Shown here one piece after another: positions 27,662 through 37,933 of a DNA stretch of 64,000 nt. The stretch is from an uncultured Acidimicrobiales bacterium (GTDB lineage Bacteria; Actinomycetota; Acidimicrobiia; Acidimicrobiales; SHLQ01), in NCBI GenBank assembly GCA_937922235.1, contig CAKZVC010000001.1:62001-126000 (forward strand), in the 5' to 3' direction. Every line of letters starts with the position of its first letter. Positions within the stretch are counted from its first letter, which is position 1. The notes below the pieces were generated by a model. It searched no databases. It saw nothing but the letters and a program-made list of their open reading frames with translations, and was not told where the DNA came from. Position numbers and translations under genes: made by a program.

Positions 27662-29111
27662 TGACCCCGCAGTCGAGCACGGATGTCGCGCAACGTCTCA
27701 TCGCGGACGAGTGTGCCATCGGCAAAGACCGGCTCGAATGCACAGTTGCGAACTCGGTCCCAGCTCGTGCGCTCTTCGAGTACGAGCTCACCGTTATCGT
27801 CAACGGCTACGGCCAGGAGGCCTCGTGCCGAACGCTTCGTTCCATCATCGGTTGCGGGATCCTTGAAAATCTCCCGAAGCTCGCCATCGACCACGCCTGC
27901 AGTTGCCTTCATCGCAAAGCCGAACGTATCGCGCGTGTTGTACTGGTACGTGAAGCTGCCAATGCCGAAGATGTTCTTTGGAACGAATCCCTTCGCGGCG
28001 ACGCCCGCACAGATGGCCTCGCAGCGTTCGGTTGTGATCGAGTCGCCGTAGATCAAGTTGATGTGAGGGTCGAGCTCTTTGAAGCCCTTGGCGTTGACGG
28101 TTCCGCCAAATACTTCCCACGCCAACTCATATGACCCCTTGTGGGCCGGGAGCCAACAGGTGCGTCGGGGTCGCCGACCAGAATCTTGACTGGGTCACCG
28201 CTATCGGGCCGGATGGTCACCACACCGTCACGGCTGAGGATGTCCTCTCGCAGCTCCGGCAGGAACTCGGTCCACACCTTCCAGTAGTCCCAGGTGTCGG
28301 ACACGATCGACACAATTCCGCTTGGGTAGAGCTCGGTGATGAGCCGGTGGAACGTCTCGATCTCGTCTTCCTTGGTGCCCATGCACATCACCGAATGCTC
28401 CGTAGCGGGCACCGAGCCGCCAACGAGGTCCTCGTCGCTGTTGGCGCCGTAGTAATCCTCTAGGAAGTCGATCGCCGGGACGGTGTCGGTCCCGGTAAAG
28501 CTGAGCAAGTGTCCGCCCCCAGACAACATGGCTGCTTCGCTGCCGTACATGCCTCGGTAGCTGAAGTCGTGGCCTTGCCAGTCGACGAAGTTGGGGTCGC
28601 CGCCGGTGGCTTCGATCCAGTGGTCGAGTATCCGGCGGTACTTGCGGGCGATGGTGGCCGAGGTGCTCGGGCCCCAAATGACCGAGCTCAGTGAGGTCTC
28701 CAAGTAGTTCGTGATCCAGAAGAACTCGGGCATCGTGTTCCAGACGACGAACATGGGAACGCCGATCGGTGTGTTGGTCCCCTCGGGGAGAGCCCACACC
28801 TCGATCGGCAGGTACCCGAGGTCGTGGAGGTCTTCGATGTGATCGACTTCGATGCTGATGCCGGCGTTGCGCATTCGTCGGGCGTAGCGTTCGACAACTT
28901 CATATTTAGGGCGATCGAAGAAGTCTCGGTTCCATTGCTTGATCAGGTACTCCTTCACGAAGTACTGCAGTCCAAAGAACACAACCGAGTCGATGTCGTC
29001 GATACGGGACTTGCGTGGAGTCCAGTTGCTAAACACCGTCGTGGTTCCCTTGGGGTACTGCGAGCGGTGGTCCGCTTTGTAGAAGTCGATGAGGGTCAGC
29101 GGGGTGCTCAT
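27658..29111 (-). pseudogene. nadV: Nicotinamide phosphoribosyltransferase (NadV) with apparent -1 nt frameshift near 28148
   Basis: Two ORFs (28053..29111 and 27658..28125) join as ...IRPDSGDPVKILVGDPDAPVGS|PAHKGSYELAWEVFGGTVNAKGFKELDPHINLIYGDSIT... if one C is added to a C-run. Confidence 0.75.
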
Positions 29112-29917
29112 GTGATGGAGCCTTTCGTGTAGAGATCGCGGAAGGGGATGGTGGTGACGTCGGGAAGGTCATCGGGGTCTGCCTGGCTGGGAGTAAGGCA
29201 TGCAAGGGTCGAGAACGTCTCGGCAAGCTGTGTGGTGCCCTTGGTGAAGAGCCCGTGGGTCACCGCGAGCGTGAGGGGGCCGGCGTTTGCTGCCTTGAGC
29301 TGGTTGGCCAGTCCGAGAAATGTCCCCCCGCCATCACAAATGTCGTCGACGATGATGCAGGGGCGGCCGTGAAGATCGTCTGTCAGAACGTTGAAGCCCG
29401 ACAGTCGCCCTGTTGCTGGGTCTCGGTGTTTCAGGGCCTGGACCACCGGACGTCCGTCGAGCCAGGCGTAGGCCTTCTTCGTCGCTCCTGCGTCGGGAAT
29501 GATGACGGTGGGGTTTGTGTCGAAGAGTCCTGCGTGAATGAAGCGGTCGACGACGGATGCCTGGTCGAAGTGTCGCAACTGGCCGGCGACGTCACTGTGT
29601 GGGTCGGCAATCACCAGGTCGAGTTCGGCCACCATCTCGAGGGCGAGGCCCAGTTCGAACCCGTCGAGGGCGTCGTTGCGTCGGTCGTGTCGAGCAAACG
29701 GGAAGTAGGGGAGGAACCACTCGACTCGGCGTCCAAGCCTGCGGAGGATTCGGTCAGTAGTAATGACCGTGCCGAGGTCGTTGAACGAAGTCGCCGTAGC
29801 TTCGATCGTCCGAATGTTAAACAGCTCGATGTGCTCCGAGCGCAGTCGGACATGGCCCTCGCCTGCCGGGTACCGGAGTTGTTCCGTGACTTGATCGAGC
29901 GTGAAGTAGGTGCTCAT
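29108..29917 (-). CDS. prs: Ribose-phosphate pyrophosphokinase-like protein
   Basis: FARHDRRNDALDGFELGLALEMVAELDLVIADPHSD...CIIVDDICDGGGTFLGLANQLKAANAGPLTLAVTHGLF. Confidence 0.8.
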   Translation of the reverse strand: MSTYFTLDQVTEQLRYPAGEGHVRLRSEHIELFNIRTIEATATSFNDLGTVITTDRILRRLGRRVEWFLPYFPFARHDRRNDALDGFELGLALEMVAELDLVIADPHSDVAGQLRHFDQASVVDRFIHAGLFDTNPTVIIPDAGATKKAYAWLDGRPVVQALKHRDPATGRLSGFNVLTDDLHGRPCIIVDDICDGGGTFLGLANQLKAANAGPLTLAVTHGLFTKGTTQLAETFSTLACLTPSQADPDDLPDVTTIPFRDLYTKGSIT

Positions 29918-29930
29918 GTCAACCTTTCTT

Positions 29931-29975
29931 GTCAAGATGACTATAAAGAGGAGGGTCGTTAATTGTCAACGTGAC
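29931..29975. promoter_or_regulatory. Two candidate NrtR operators GTCAAGATGAC and GTCAACGTGAC
   Basis: GTCA-N3-TGAC palindromes at 29931-29941 and 29965-29975 in the prs/nrtR divergent region. Confidence 0.55.
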
Positions 29976-30010
29976 ATCCATTGCATGGTTGGTTGCTACA
30001 CTCGACGGCT

Positions 30011-30697
30011 GTGAGCATCGATGGTTACGACCCAACCAAGTTTCCGCCCTTTGCGGTCACGGTCGATCTGGTGGTTCTCACGGTGCGGCCGCCGCATCTT
30101 CAAGTGCTGTTGGTTCGCAGGGGAGAATCGCCGGCAAAGGGGTCGTGGGCGCTCCCGGGCGGCTTTGTCGGCCCAAAGCAAGACCTTGTCGATGCAGCGC
30201 AGTTCAAGCTCGCCGACAAGACAGGTATCGAAGTTGGCCAAGCACACCTCGAACAGCTCGGCACATTCGGTGCTCCCAAACGAGACCCCCGCATGCGCGT
30301 CGTGAGTGTTGCGCATCTCGCCCTTGTTGCCGATCCGCCGGAACCCGAGCTTGACTCAGCGGCTTGGCACCGAGTCGACGCACTTAGCGATTCATCTCTT
30401 GCGTTCGACCACGCCGAGATCCTTGCCGCCGGGGTAGAACGCGCTCGATCGAAGCTCGAGTACACCACCCTTGCAACGTCGTTCTGTTCACCAGAGTTCA
30501 CGATCGCCGAACTCCGGTCCGTGTATGAGGCAGCGTGGGGGAGTGCTCTCGACGCGGCCAACTTCCATCGCAAGGTGATGGCTACTGATGGCTTTGTGGA
30601 AGCAACCGGGCGAACCGAGTCGGCCGGTCGGGGTCGTCCAGCGCGAACCTTCGTTGCTGGCGACGCCCGCGAACTCCACCCGCCCATCGTTCGCTGA
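30011..30697 (+). CDS. nrtR: NrtR-type Nudix-related transcriptional regulator
   Basis: FAVTVDLVVLTVRPPHLQVLLVRRGESPAKGSWALPGGFVGPKQDL + C-terminal winged-helix-like region ending AGRGRPARTF. Confidence 0.75.
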   Translation: MSIDGYDPTKFPPFAVTVDLVVLTVRPPHLQVLLVRRGESPAKGSWALPGGFVGPKQDLVDAAQFKLADKTGIEVGQAHLEQLGTFGAPKRDPRMRVVSVAHLALVADPPEPELDSAAWHRVDALSDSSLAFDHAEILAAGVERARSKLEYTTLATSFCSPEFTIAELRSVYEAAWGSALDAANFHRKVMATDGFVEATGRTESAGRGRPARTFVAGDARELHPPIVR

Positions 30698-30699
30698 CT

Positions 30700-31563
30700 G
30701 TGACACCCGAGCTTGTCGCCCAGGTCAACACGTTGGTGGGCTCCGAGGTTATGTCGTCGCGTTCAGTATCGGGCGGCGACTTCGCTACCGCGTATCTAGT
30801 AGAAGTCGCAGACGGGCGAACGCTGTTTGCCAAGACACACCAGAACCCGCCGGTCGGATTCTTCACAACCGAAGCCACTGGCTTGGCCTGGCTCGCTGAG
30901 CCCGGCGCCATCAACGTCGCAACCGTAGTCGGCGTGACCGACGACCACCCTGCCTGCCTGATCCTTGACTGGATCGGCGTGGGCGGTGCTCGAAGCCACA
31001 ACGGCGAATCGTCATTCGGGCGGGCACTCGCTGCGCTGCACCAGACGGGTGCCCCGAGTTTTGGTCGACAGGACGGTCGGACGACCGGAAGCCAAGCGCT
31101 CCCGAACGACCCCTGCAACAGTTGGCCTGAATTCTTTGCCGACCGCCGCCTTCGACCCCTGGCCGACATCGCGGCCCGCCAAGGGGCGCTCCCTGCGCCG
31201 ACGATCGACCGCCTGCTGCGCGTTGCTGACCGGCTGGGCGACTACGGCGCAGCAGACGAACCAGCTGCCAGGTTGCACGGCGACCTGTGGGCAGGAAACC
31301 GAATTGTTGATGTCGATGGCCAAAGCTGGCTGATCGACCCAGCCTCACACGGTGGCCATCGAGAATTCGACCTGGCAATGATGCAGCTCTTCGGCGGATT
31401 TGGCGATCAGGCCTACCGTGCCTACAACGAGGTCTACCCACTTGAACCGGGCTGGCAACAACGAGTCCCGCTGCATCAGCTTGCTCCGCTCGCTGTGCAT
31501 GCAATCAAGTTCGGCGGTGGCTATGCGTCGGCTGTCGACGCGGCACTCGACCAGCTTCTGTAG
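30700..31563 (+). CDS. Fructosamine kinase family protein
   Basis: LHGDLWAGNRIVDVDGQSWLIDPASHGGHREFDLAMMQLFGGF. Confidence 0.85.
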   Translation: MTPELVAQVNTLVGSEVMSSRSVSGGDFATAYLVEVADGRTLFAKTHQNPPVGFFTTEATGLAWLAEPGAINVATVVGVTDDHPACLILDWIGVGGARSHNGESSFGRALAALHQTGAPSFGRQDGRTTGSQALPNDPCNSWPEFFADRRLRPLADIAARQGALPAPTIDRLLRVADRLGDYGAADEPAARLHGDLWAGNRIVDVDGQSWLIDPASHGGHREFDLAMMQLFGGFGDQAYRAYNEVYPLEPGWQQRVPLHQLAPLAVHAIKFGGGYASAVDAALDQLL

Positions 31564-31621
31564 AGATCTCTTGCAGCTGTTCTTGGGCCCGTGACCTTGT
31601 CCGCATACCCTGGCCAGCGTC

Positions 31622-32860
31622 ATGGCAGCCCTCCGATCCTTCGCCTTGCGGCTCGTCCGCATTCTTGGGCCGGACCCTCGCGCGGCCACACAATCAATCG
31701 TCGCTCTCCTCATTTCCATCATTGCGACGCTCATTGCTGGACTGACCCTTGCATCAGCTGAGGACCGGCTCGCCGACCTTCCCGGGCTGCTTTTGCTAGT
31801 GCCCGCAGCCATTGCTCAGCGGGGCAACGTGTTCGGTGCGTTGGGAAGTCGCTTGGGCACCGCCATCCACACGGGCGAGTTCGCGGTCACCAAACGAGTC
31901 GACACTGTCTTTGGTCAGAACGTCCTAGCGTCGATGGGGCTTAGCCTGATTGCCGCCACATGGCTTGCCATCGTTGCTTGGGCATTCGCTGGTGTCTTCG
32001 GAGTCGCAGACGCGATGAGCTTGCTCGACTTCATTGCGGTATCGGTCATGGGCGGTGTCATCGCCTCACTCGTCGTGCTCGCCATCACGATTGCGCTGGC
32101 AGCAGGCTCGACCCGATACGGATGGGACCTCGACAACGTGACCGCTCCACTTGTGACGGCAACCGGCGACCTGGTCACGCTGCCCGCCCTCATCGTGGGC
32201 TCGTTGGTGGTCGGCACGTCGAATACCAGCGAGATCATCGGGTTGTTTGCTTCTCTCGCAGCGATCATCGCGCTCGGACTGTGCCTTCGAGTTGGCCTTC
32301 CCCTTCTCCGTCGAATCGCACTCGAGTCGCTCCCGGTGCTGGCCCTTGCCTCGACGCTGTCGTTGATTGCCGGCATCGTCGTCGAGAAGCGGCTGTCGGC
32401 ATTCCTCGACGAGCCGGCACTCCTCATCCTTGTGCCGGCCTACTTCGGCATGGCCGGAGCGCTCGGTGGCATTCTGTCGAGCCGGCTGGGGAGCAAAGTC
32501 CACCTTGGTCTGATCGAGTCAACGCTTGTGCCCGGACGTCAGGCGTGGCTCGACATCCGTGCTATCGCGGCCCTCGCCGTGCCGATCTTTGCGCTCGTTG
32601 GTCTGTCTGCGCATCTCGGGTCACTCATTGTCGATACCGGCAGCCCTGGTCTCGCAATGATGGTCGCCATTGCATTCATCGCTGGAATCGGCGCCACCCT
32701 TGTCGTGCTCGCGGTGGCCTACTACGGCACCCTTGCGGCTGTTCGCTTCGGGCTTGACCCCGACACGGCCTCGATTCCGCTCACCAACTCGGTGCTTGAC
32801 CTTGTTGGAGCGTTCACCCTCGTGGGAACGATCGTGCTTCTCGGCGTCGGCGCAACATGA
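31622..32860 (+). CDS. MgtE/SLC41-like divalent cation transporter
   Basis: Two homologous TM halves; LLLLVPAAIAQRGNVFGALGSRLGT / LLILVPAYFGMAGALGGILSSRLGSKVHLG. Confidence 0.8.
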   Translation: MAALRSFALRLVRILGPDPRAATQSIVALLISIIATLIAGLTLASAEDRLADLPGLLLLVPAAIAQRGNVFGALGSRLGTAIHTGEFAVTKRVDTVFGQNVLASMGLSLIAATWLAIVAWAFAGVFGVADAMSLLDFIAVSVMGGVIASLVVLAITIALAAGSTRYGWDLDNVTAPLVTATGDLVTLPALIVGSLVVGTSNTSEIIGLFASLAAIIALGLCLRVGLPLLRRIALESLPVLALASTLSLIAGIVVEKRLSAFLDEPALLILVPAYFGMAGALGGILSSRLGSKVHLGLIESTLVPGRQAWLDIRAIAALAVPIFALVGLSAHLGSLIVDTGSPGLAMMVAIAFIAGIGATLVVLAVAYYGTLAAVRFGLDPDTASIPLTNSVLDLVGAFTLVGTIVLLGVGAT

Positions 32861-32908
32861 CCTCTTCCCCTCACACACGCATTTCCCTACCATGACGGTT
32901 ACTAGCTA

Positions 32909-34126
32909 ATGGATGACAAACCCCGAAATCTCCGAACCCTGATCGCCGAGGCTAAAGACACCTCTGAGCTCATGGTCGACCTCGCCTACGCAGCCGTGTA
33001 CTTCGGTGATCCGGATATGGCCGAGGAGGTCCGCGACCTCGAGTCAACCATGACCGAGCTCGTCGACGACATGCGTTCCCTTGCGGTATTGGCGGTTCGT
33101 CATCCTCGTGAAGCGCCTGGCATGAGTCGGGTGCTTCAGGTCGTGTCCGCAATCGAACGAATCGGTAATGACGCGGTCAACATTGCCCGCACCGTCTCCA
33201 ACAAGCTCGGCATCCCGACGCACCTCATCGAAGAGCTCAGCGATGCAGAGGAAGTCTCACATCGCGTCGTCGTTGCTGAGGAAAGTACTATGGCGCATCG
33301 TGCGCTCCATGAGCTCGAAATGCCGGTTCACACCGGCCTTCGGGTGCTGGCGGTTCGCGACGGCGATGGCTGGTCGACGACGGTCACCGGCGACACGATC
33401 CTCGTTCCTGGAGATGTGTTGTTTGTCGAAGGCCCTCCAGCGGGTATCGATACGCTGCGCACCTGGGCGGGAGCTCCGCCTCGGCCCGAGATCGTCGAAA
33501 CCGAACCGGTCGAAGAACTCGATCGGGCCATCGATCTGCTTGTCGAGATGAAGAACGTTTCGGAAGCTGCCGTCGGGCTGGCCTACTCGGCTTTGGTGCT
33601 GAACGACCGCGGTCTCGCTGCTGAAGTGCGCCACCTTGAAACACGGCTCGATGAGATGCACGACCAGCTCGAAACGTGGGTGCTTCGGGCGGCCAAGGGT
33701 AGGACCACCGACCCGGCTCCGCTTCGAGGGTTGTTGCACCTCGCAGCCGCATCAGAGGACATTGGCGACCAAGCATCCGCCATGGTCATGTTCGTCGAGC
33801 ATGGTCAGGAAGTGCACCCTGTACTCAACGTGGCGCTCGCGGACGCAGACGAAGTTGTCCTGCGGGTGCCAGTCGCCGCAGGCTGTCGAGCCGAAGGCGC
33901 TTCGCTTGCCGAGCTCAAACTGGATGTGGCTCCGGGGTACACCGTGCTTGCCGTGAAGAAGGGTGCGATCTACCGGCACCGTCCCCGCGGATCCGACCGA
34001 TTTGAGGCGGGCGACGAGGTCATTGCTAGTGGTCCAGACGAAGGTCGCGAGCCGTTCGCTGAGGTGTTCGGATGGAAGCTCGTTGCCGACGAAGAGGCTG
34101 GCGATCACGAACTGGCCGCACTGTGA
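32909..34126 (+). CDS. PhoU + TrkA-C domain protein
   Basis: Two PhoU-like halves each followed by a TrkA-C-like module. Confidence 0.75.
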   Translation: MDDKPRNLRTLIAEAKDTSELMVDLAYAAVYFGDPDMAEEVRDLESTMTELVDDMRSLAVLAVRHPREAPGMSRVLQVVSAIERIGNDAVNIARTVSNKLGIPTHLIEELSDAEEVSHRVVVAEESTMAHRALHELEMPVHTGLRVLAVRDGDGWSTTVTGDTILVPGDVLFVEGPPAGIDTLRTWAGAPPRPEIVETEPVEELDRAIDLLVEMKNVSEAAVGLAYSALVLNDRGLAAEVRHLETRLDEMHDQLETWVLRAAKGRTTDPAPLRGLLHLAAASEDIGDQASAMVMFVEHGQEVHPVLNVALADADEVVLRVPVAAGCRAEGASLAELKLDVAPGYTVLAVKKGAIYRHRPRGSDRFEAGDEVIASGPDEGREPFAEVFGWKLVADEEAGDHELAAL

Positions 34127-34164
34127 GCGACTCAAGTCGCTTTCCAGCGCGTCGATAGCCAACT

Positions 34165-34899
34165 ATGGGCGGTCGACTCTTCGCACTCGGGATTTTGGCG
34201 TTTGCCTTTGTCGTGACGGGAGGTTTTGGTGGAAATTACCTACCAATTCTCTTCTTCATCGGCGTAATCGCGATCTCCAACAAGTCCTCGAGCAGCCGTC
34301 ATGATGGCGCGTGGGCCGAAACGTGGCAACGCGCTGCCGACGAGCTGGATTTCAAAACCCACATTCGTCCGAAAAAGCGAACCAACTCCTCAATGCGTGG
34401 AGAAATCGACGGGCACCAGGTTCGAGTTGTTGGCTATCAGGGTGGCGTTCCCGAGATAGAGGTTCGCTTTAGGTCGGGGTTCCGGAGCCTGGACATCGAA
34501 CCCCGAAAGAAAGGGTCTCGGGCAAGCGGCCGCGAGCTCCAGACCGGTGATCCGATCTTCGATCAACGGTTCTACCTCGCCGATCGCACTCACGAGAATG
34601 ACGACATCCTTCAGTGGCTCACTGCTGAGCGCCGTGAGATTCTCGGAATCCTCGATGATGCGCTTGTGATAGACGAGATCGACTCAAACGAGCTCGAGGT
34701 AGAGCTTCCGCGTGCCGAGTTCACGTCGAGCGAGCTGGTCCAGGCAGTCGAGCTCTGCGTCATGGTGGCGAAGATCCTCGACGAGTCTCATCAAGGGATC
34801 CAAGACGCGACACGCCGGGCCATCGATGCGTCGCCCCAAGACGTCATCCTCGATGGGACGCGAGAGACCGGCGATATCCAGGATCAGATTCGCGAGTAG
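34165..34899 (+). CDS. Hypothetical membrane protein
   Basis: N-terminal TM segment; 244 aa ORF. Confidence 0.6.
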   Translation: MGGRLFALGILAFAFVVTGGFGGNYLPILFFIGVIAISNKSSSSRHDGAWAETWQRAADELDFKTHIRPKKRTNSSMRGEIDGHQVRVVGYQGGVPEIEVRFRSGFRSLDIEPRKKGSRASGRELQTGDPIFDQRFYLADRTHENDDILQWLTAERREILGILDDALVIDEIDSNELEVELPRAEFTSSELVQAVELCVMVAKILDESHQGIQDATRRAIDASPQDVILDGTRETGDIQDQIRE

Positions 34900-34902
34900 C
34901 GA

Positions 34903-35208
34903 CTACCGCCGAGCGTTCGGTCGCCGAAGTCGGACAACGTCCTCGGCATCGGCATACAGCGCCCCCGGATCGGTGTTGCGTCGATGCCAATGCCTCGTGG
35001 TCACGACGACAACGTTCAAGGCCAAGATCACCAATGCAGCGATAAGCCCCGTGATCATGAGCTGCTGATCCCATTGGACGATTCCAACAATGCCCACGAC
35101 TCCAGCAATGGCAACGCCGAGAATCATGCCTGGTCGAAGCGTCTGAGACGCGGCCGCAAGCCGTTGCAATGCCGTCGGTGAGGCCGAGCCCACTTCTCGA
35201 GAGGTCAT
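34903..35208 (-). CDS. Small membrane protein
   Basis: Two TM segments. Confidence 0.5.
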   Translation of the reverse strand: MTSREVGSASPTALQRLAAASQTLRPGMILGVAIAGVVGIVGIVQWDQQLMITGLIAALVILALNVVVVTTRHWHRRNTDPGALYADAEDVVRLRRPNARR

Positions 35209-35240
35209 CGGTTGTCAACGTACCCGATATCGTGCCCCGA

Positions 35241-36110
35241 ATGGAACCCGAACTGCGGTTGATGACCGTTCACGCTCACCCCGACGACGAGGCGTCCAAG
35301 GGCGCCGGAACCGTGGCGAAATACAGTGCCGAAGGTGTCCGGTGTGTTCTGGTGTGCTGCACCGACGGCGGTGCCGGCGACATCTTGAACAAAGCCCTCG
35401 ACACCCCAGAGAACAACGACAACCTCGTTGCTGTACGCCGGGCCGAGCTCGACAAATCCGCCGAGGTCATTGGCTATCACCGAGTCGCGATGCTCGGCTA
35501 CCTCGACTCAGGCATGCCCGACATGCCAGAGAACGCTCATCCCGACAACTTCGCCAACGCTCCGCTCGATGAAGCCGTCGAGCGTCTGGTCCGTCTCATT
35601 CGTGAGGAGCGGCCGCAGGTCATTGTGACCTACAGCGATCATCAGACCGGCTACCTTCACCCGGATCACCTCCGAGTGAACGACATCAGCATTCCGGCAT
35701 TCCACGCTGCGGGAGACCCGGAGGCGTTCCCCGATGCAGGCGAACCATGGGCGCCGTCGAAGATGTACTACACCGCCTGGTCGAAGGAACGCCTCGTGCT
35801 CACCCACGAGAAGTGCATGGAAGTCAACGGCGAGAGCCCCTTCAACGAGGAGTGGCTTGCTCGCGACTCAGAGGACCACTTGATTACCGCGAAGGTCGAT
35901 GCTGGCGACTATTGGGATCAGCGATGCGATGCGCTGCTCGCCCACGCAACCCAGGTCGACCCGAACGAGCCGTTTTGGTTTCCGCTTCCACGACCGATCG
36001 CAGCAGCCGTGTATCCCTACGATGACTACGAGCTTGCGATCTCCACGATTGAGGTCGACGAGATGGAAGATGACCTGTTCGCAGGGCTTCGTGGCGAGGT
36101 GGCACCGTAA
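35241..36110 (+). CDS. mca: Mycothiol conjugate amidase-like (PIG-L family)
   Basis: MTVHAHPDDEASKGAGTVAKYSAEGVRCVLVCCTDGGAGDILN...GYLHPDHLRVNDIS. Confidence 0.8.
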   Translation: MEPELRLMTVHAHPDDEASKGAGTVAKYSAEGVRCVLVCCTDGGAGDILNKALDTPENNDNLVAVRRAELDKSAEVIGYHRVAMLGYLDSGMPDMPENAHPDNFANAPLDEAVERLVRLIREERPQVIVTYSDHQTGYLHPDHLRVNDISIPAFHAAGDPEAFPDAGEPWAPSKMYYTAWSKERLVLTHEKCMEVNGESPFNEEWLARDSEDHLITAKVDAGDYWDQRCDALLAHATQVDPNEPFWFPLPRPIAAAVYPYDDYELAISTIEVDEMEDDLFAGLRGEVAP

Positions 36111-36484
36111 TGGCTCGCTATGACCAAGCTTGGTGTGACCAGTTGGCGAGCGCGGTTGGGAACGGCGCAGGCGAGCACGCAGAGATGCGACTGCTCTACG
36201 TCGTCACCGACACCGACGATGGCAAGAAGGCGTTCAACCTCGAGCTCGACAAGGGCGGAATCGTTGCAGCTACCGAAGGTCGCATGCCGAGGGGTCAGAA
36301 GGCCGACGTAACCGTCACGGTCAAGGAAGCCGTCATCGACCAGCTGTGGTCTGGCGAGCGCTCACGGGACGAGGCCTTCATGCGCGGAGACCTCAAGATC
36401 GAAGGCGCGTATGAGCGGTGGCTCGATGAGCTTGTGCCGCTCTTCAGCAACGATGTCTGGACCGCTGCCTGGTCGGCGAGCTAG
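36110..36484 (+). CDS. SCP2 sterol-binding-like protein
   Basis: 124 aa, ...VTVTVKEAVIDQLWSGERSRDEAFMRGDLKIEG. Confidence 0.65.
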   Translation: MARYDQAWCDQLASAVGNGAGEHAEMRLLYVVTDTDDGKKAFNLELDKGGIVAATEGRMPRGQKADVTVTVKEAVIDQLWSGERSRDEAFMRGDLKIEGAYERWLDELVPLFSNDVWTAAWSAS

Positions 36485-37053
36485 TCGGCGCGAACCGGGG
36501 GAGGGTCGATCGCAACGTCGGCCCCTCCGCAGGCCGTCCATAGCCCAGCCCCCTCGGTCTTTGCCTGACGGAGGCTCGTGCGAAAGAGCTCAACATACCC
36601 ATCGTTCGGTTGGTATATCGATAGGTCGGCCATGCCGGAACGTAGAAGTTCGGCATTGACGAAGCGATCGTCGTCTGACCGGAACACGTACGCCAGAAGT
36701 CGTCCGTATCGATCACGCGCGTCGATGTCACGCTCGAGCCTGACCTCCGTTCCTGGCGGAACAAGCGCGGCAACAAACGCAGACGCCTCCGCCCCAAAGC
36801 ACTGCTCAGGTCGAGACGGGTCGACGGTCTCGGGAGTGTCGACGCCGAGAAGGCGAACCGTCTCAACCCGTCCGTCCGGAAACGCGACCCCAATCGTGTC
36901 GCCGTCCACAACATGGTCGACTATTGGCCAACCCTTGAGTGCCTGGTGCGTGGTGTTGGATCGAGCGGTGCACGCGCCCAACAGCATGAATCCGAAACAG
37001 AGGCAGATGACAACAACCTGCCGTTGAGAAGGGACTCGCTTCGGTGTGCTCAT
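36481..37053 (-). CDS. Thermonuclease/SNase-like lipoprotein
   Basis: LLGAC lipobox; VVDGDTIGVAFPDGRVETVRLLGVDTPETV. Confidence 0.8.
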   Translation of the reverse strand: MSTPKRVPSQRQVVVICLCFGFMLLGACTARSNTTHQALKGWPIVDHVVDGDTIGVAFPDGRVETVRLLGVDTPETVDPSRPEQCFGAEASAFVAALVPPGTEVRLERDIDARDRYGRLLAYVFRSDDDRFVNAELLRSGMADLSIYQPNDGYVELFRTSLRQAKTEGAGLWTACGGADVAIDPPPVRAD

Positions 37054-37609
37054 ACTGCCTCCGCGTCAGAACGCGCTCAAGAAGTTGAGGACCGCTCAGC
37101 GAATGCCGCGGTCGAGAAGGCAAAGAGCCTGTCGTGAGGGTAGCTCAGGCAGCCAAGTCGAGATGCGCCGGGCGAGAGGCCTTAAGCGCAGCACGAGCAC
37201 GAGCCAGGCCAATGCGGCCGATCTCTCGAGTCTCGTCGTCGAGCTTCCAGTGGCTTGGTGAGGTTCCCGAGTCGAGGACGAGTGTGAGCTGTGGCTGGAC
37301 GGCCTTCGATGCAGTTGTTGTGGTGGAGGTGGTGTTCGTTGTCATGTCTACAAGTATGAACATGGGGTGTGACACGATGATTCCCGTTGCCGAGTTCCTC
37401 TTGGAAAATCAGGAGATTTCGACCTTCTCGTCCGTGGTTGGCTGCCTCAGCCTGGTTCCACGATCTATCGATTTTCGTATTGATTCCGTGCCTTCTGGTG
37501 TCGATGGATACATGGGTCGAAAGACCTAGATAGGCATTGCTCTTCGGAGCGTGCACCTTCCCGCAACAAGAAAGAACTACACCCACCAACAAAAAGTAAG
37601 GCGGTCATC

Positions 37610-37897
37610 ATGTCAGCCGAGAGAAACACACGACTGAACGAAGTGGTACTCGAGGGTCTCCTCGACTATCTAACTCCCACCGACGCGGAAGTTGCCGAAT
37701 GGCACTTCGTCAACGTCACGATGCAGGTCGATCGGCAACGCCCGCTCGTCCAGCTGCTGTTTTGGTTGGTCGAGGATCCTCGACACACCCCACCTGCCGT
37801 CCCTGCAGCAGACGCATGCATCGACCTCCGAACGGTCCCACCGGAACCGAAGGCCCCATCACACGCCGCTCCGCTGCTCTTTCCAACAGCGGCGTAA
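37610..37897 (+). CDS. Hypothetical protein
   Basis: 95-aa ORF with upstream leader. Confidence 0.4.
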   Translation: MSAERNTRLNEVVLEGLLDYLTPTDAEVAEWHFVNVTMQVDRQRPLVQLLFWLVEDPRHTPPAVPAADACIDLRTVPPEPKAPSHAAPLLFPTAA

Positions 37898-37933
37898 CCC
37901 TCAACGGCCATCCCGTGTGGCACGATGAGTCAC

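Noticed and set aside
27658-29111. Programmed -1 frameshift in nadV
   Set aside because: No X-XXY-YYZ heptamer at the junction; a C-run indel is simpler
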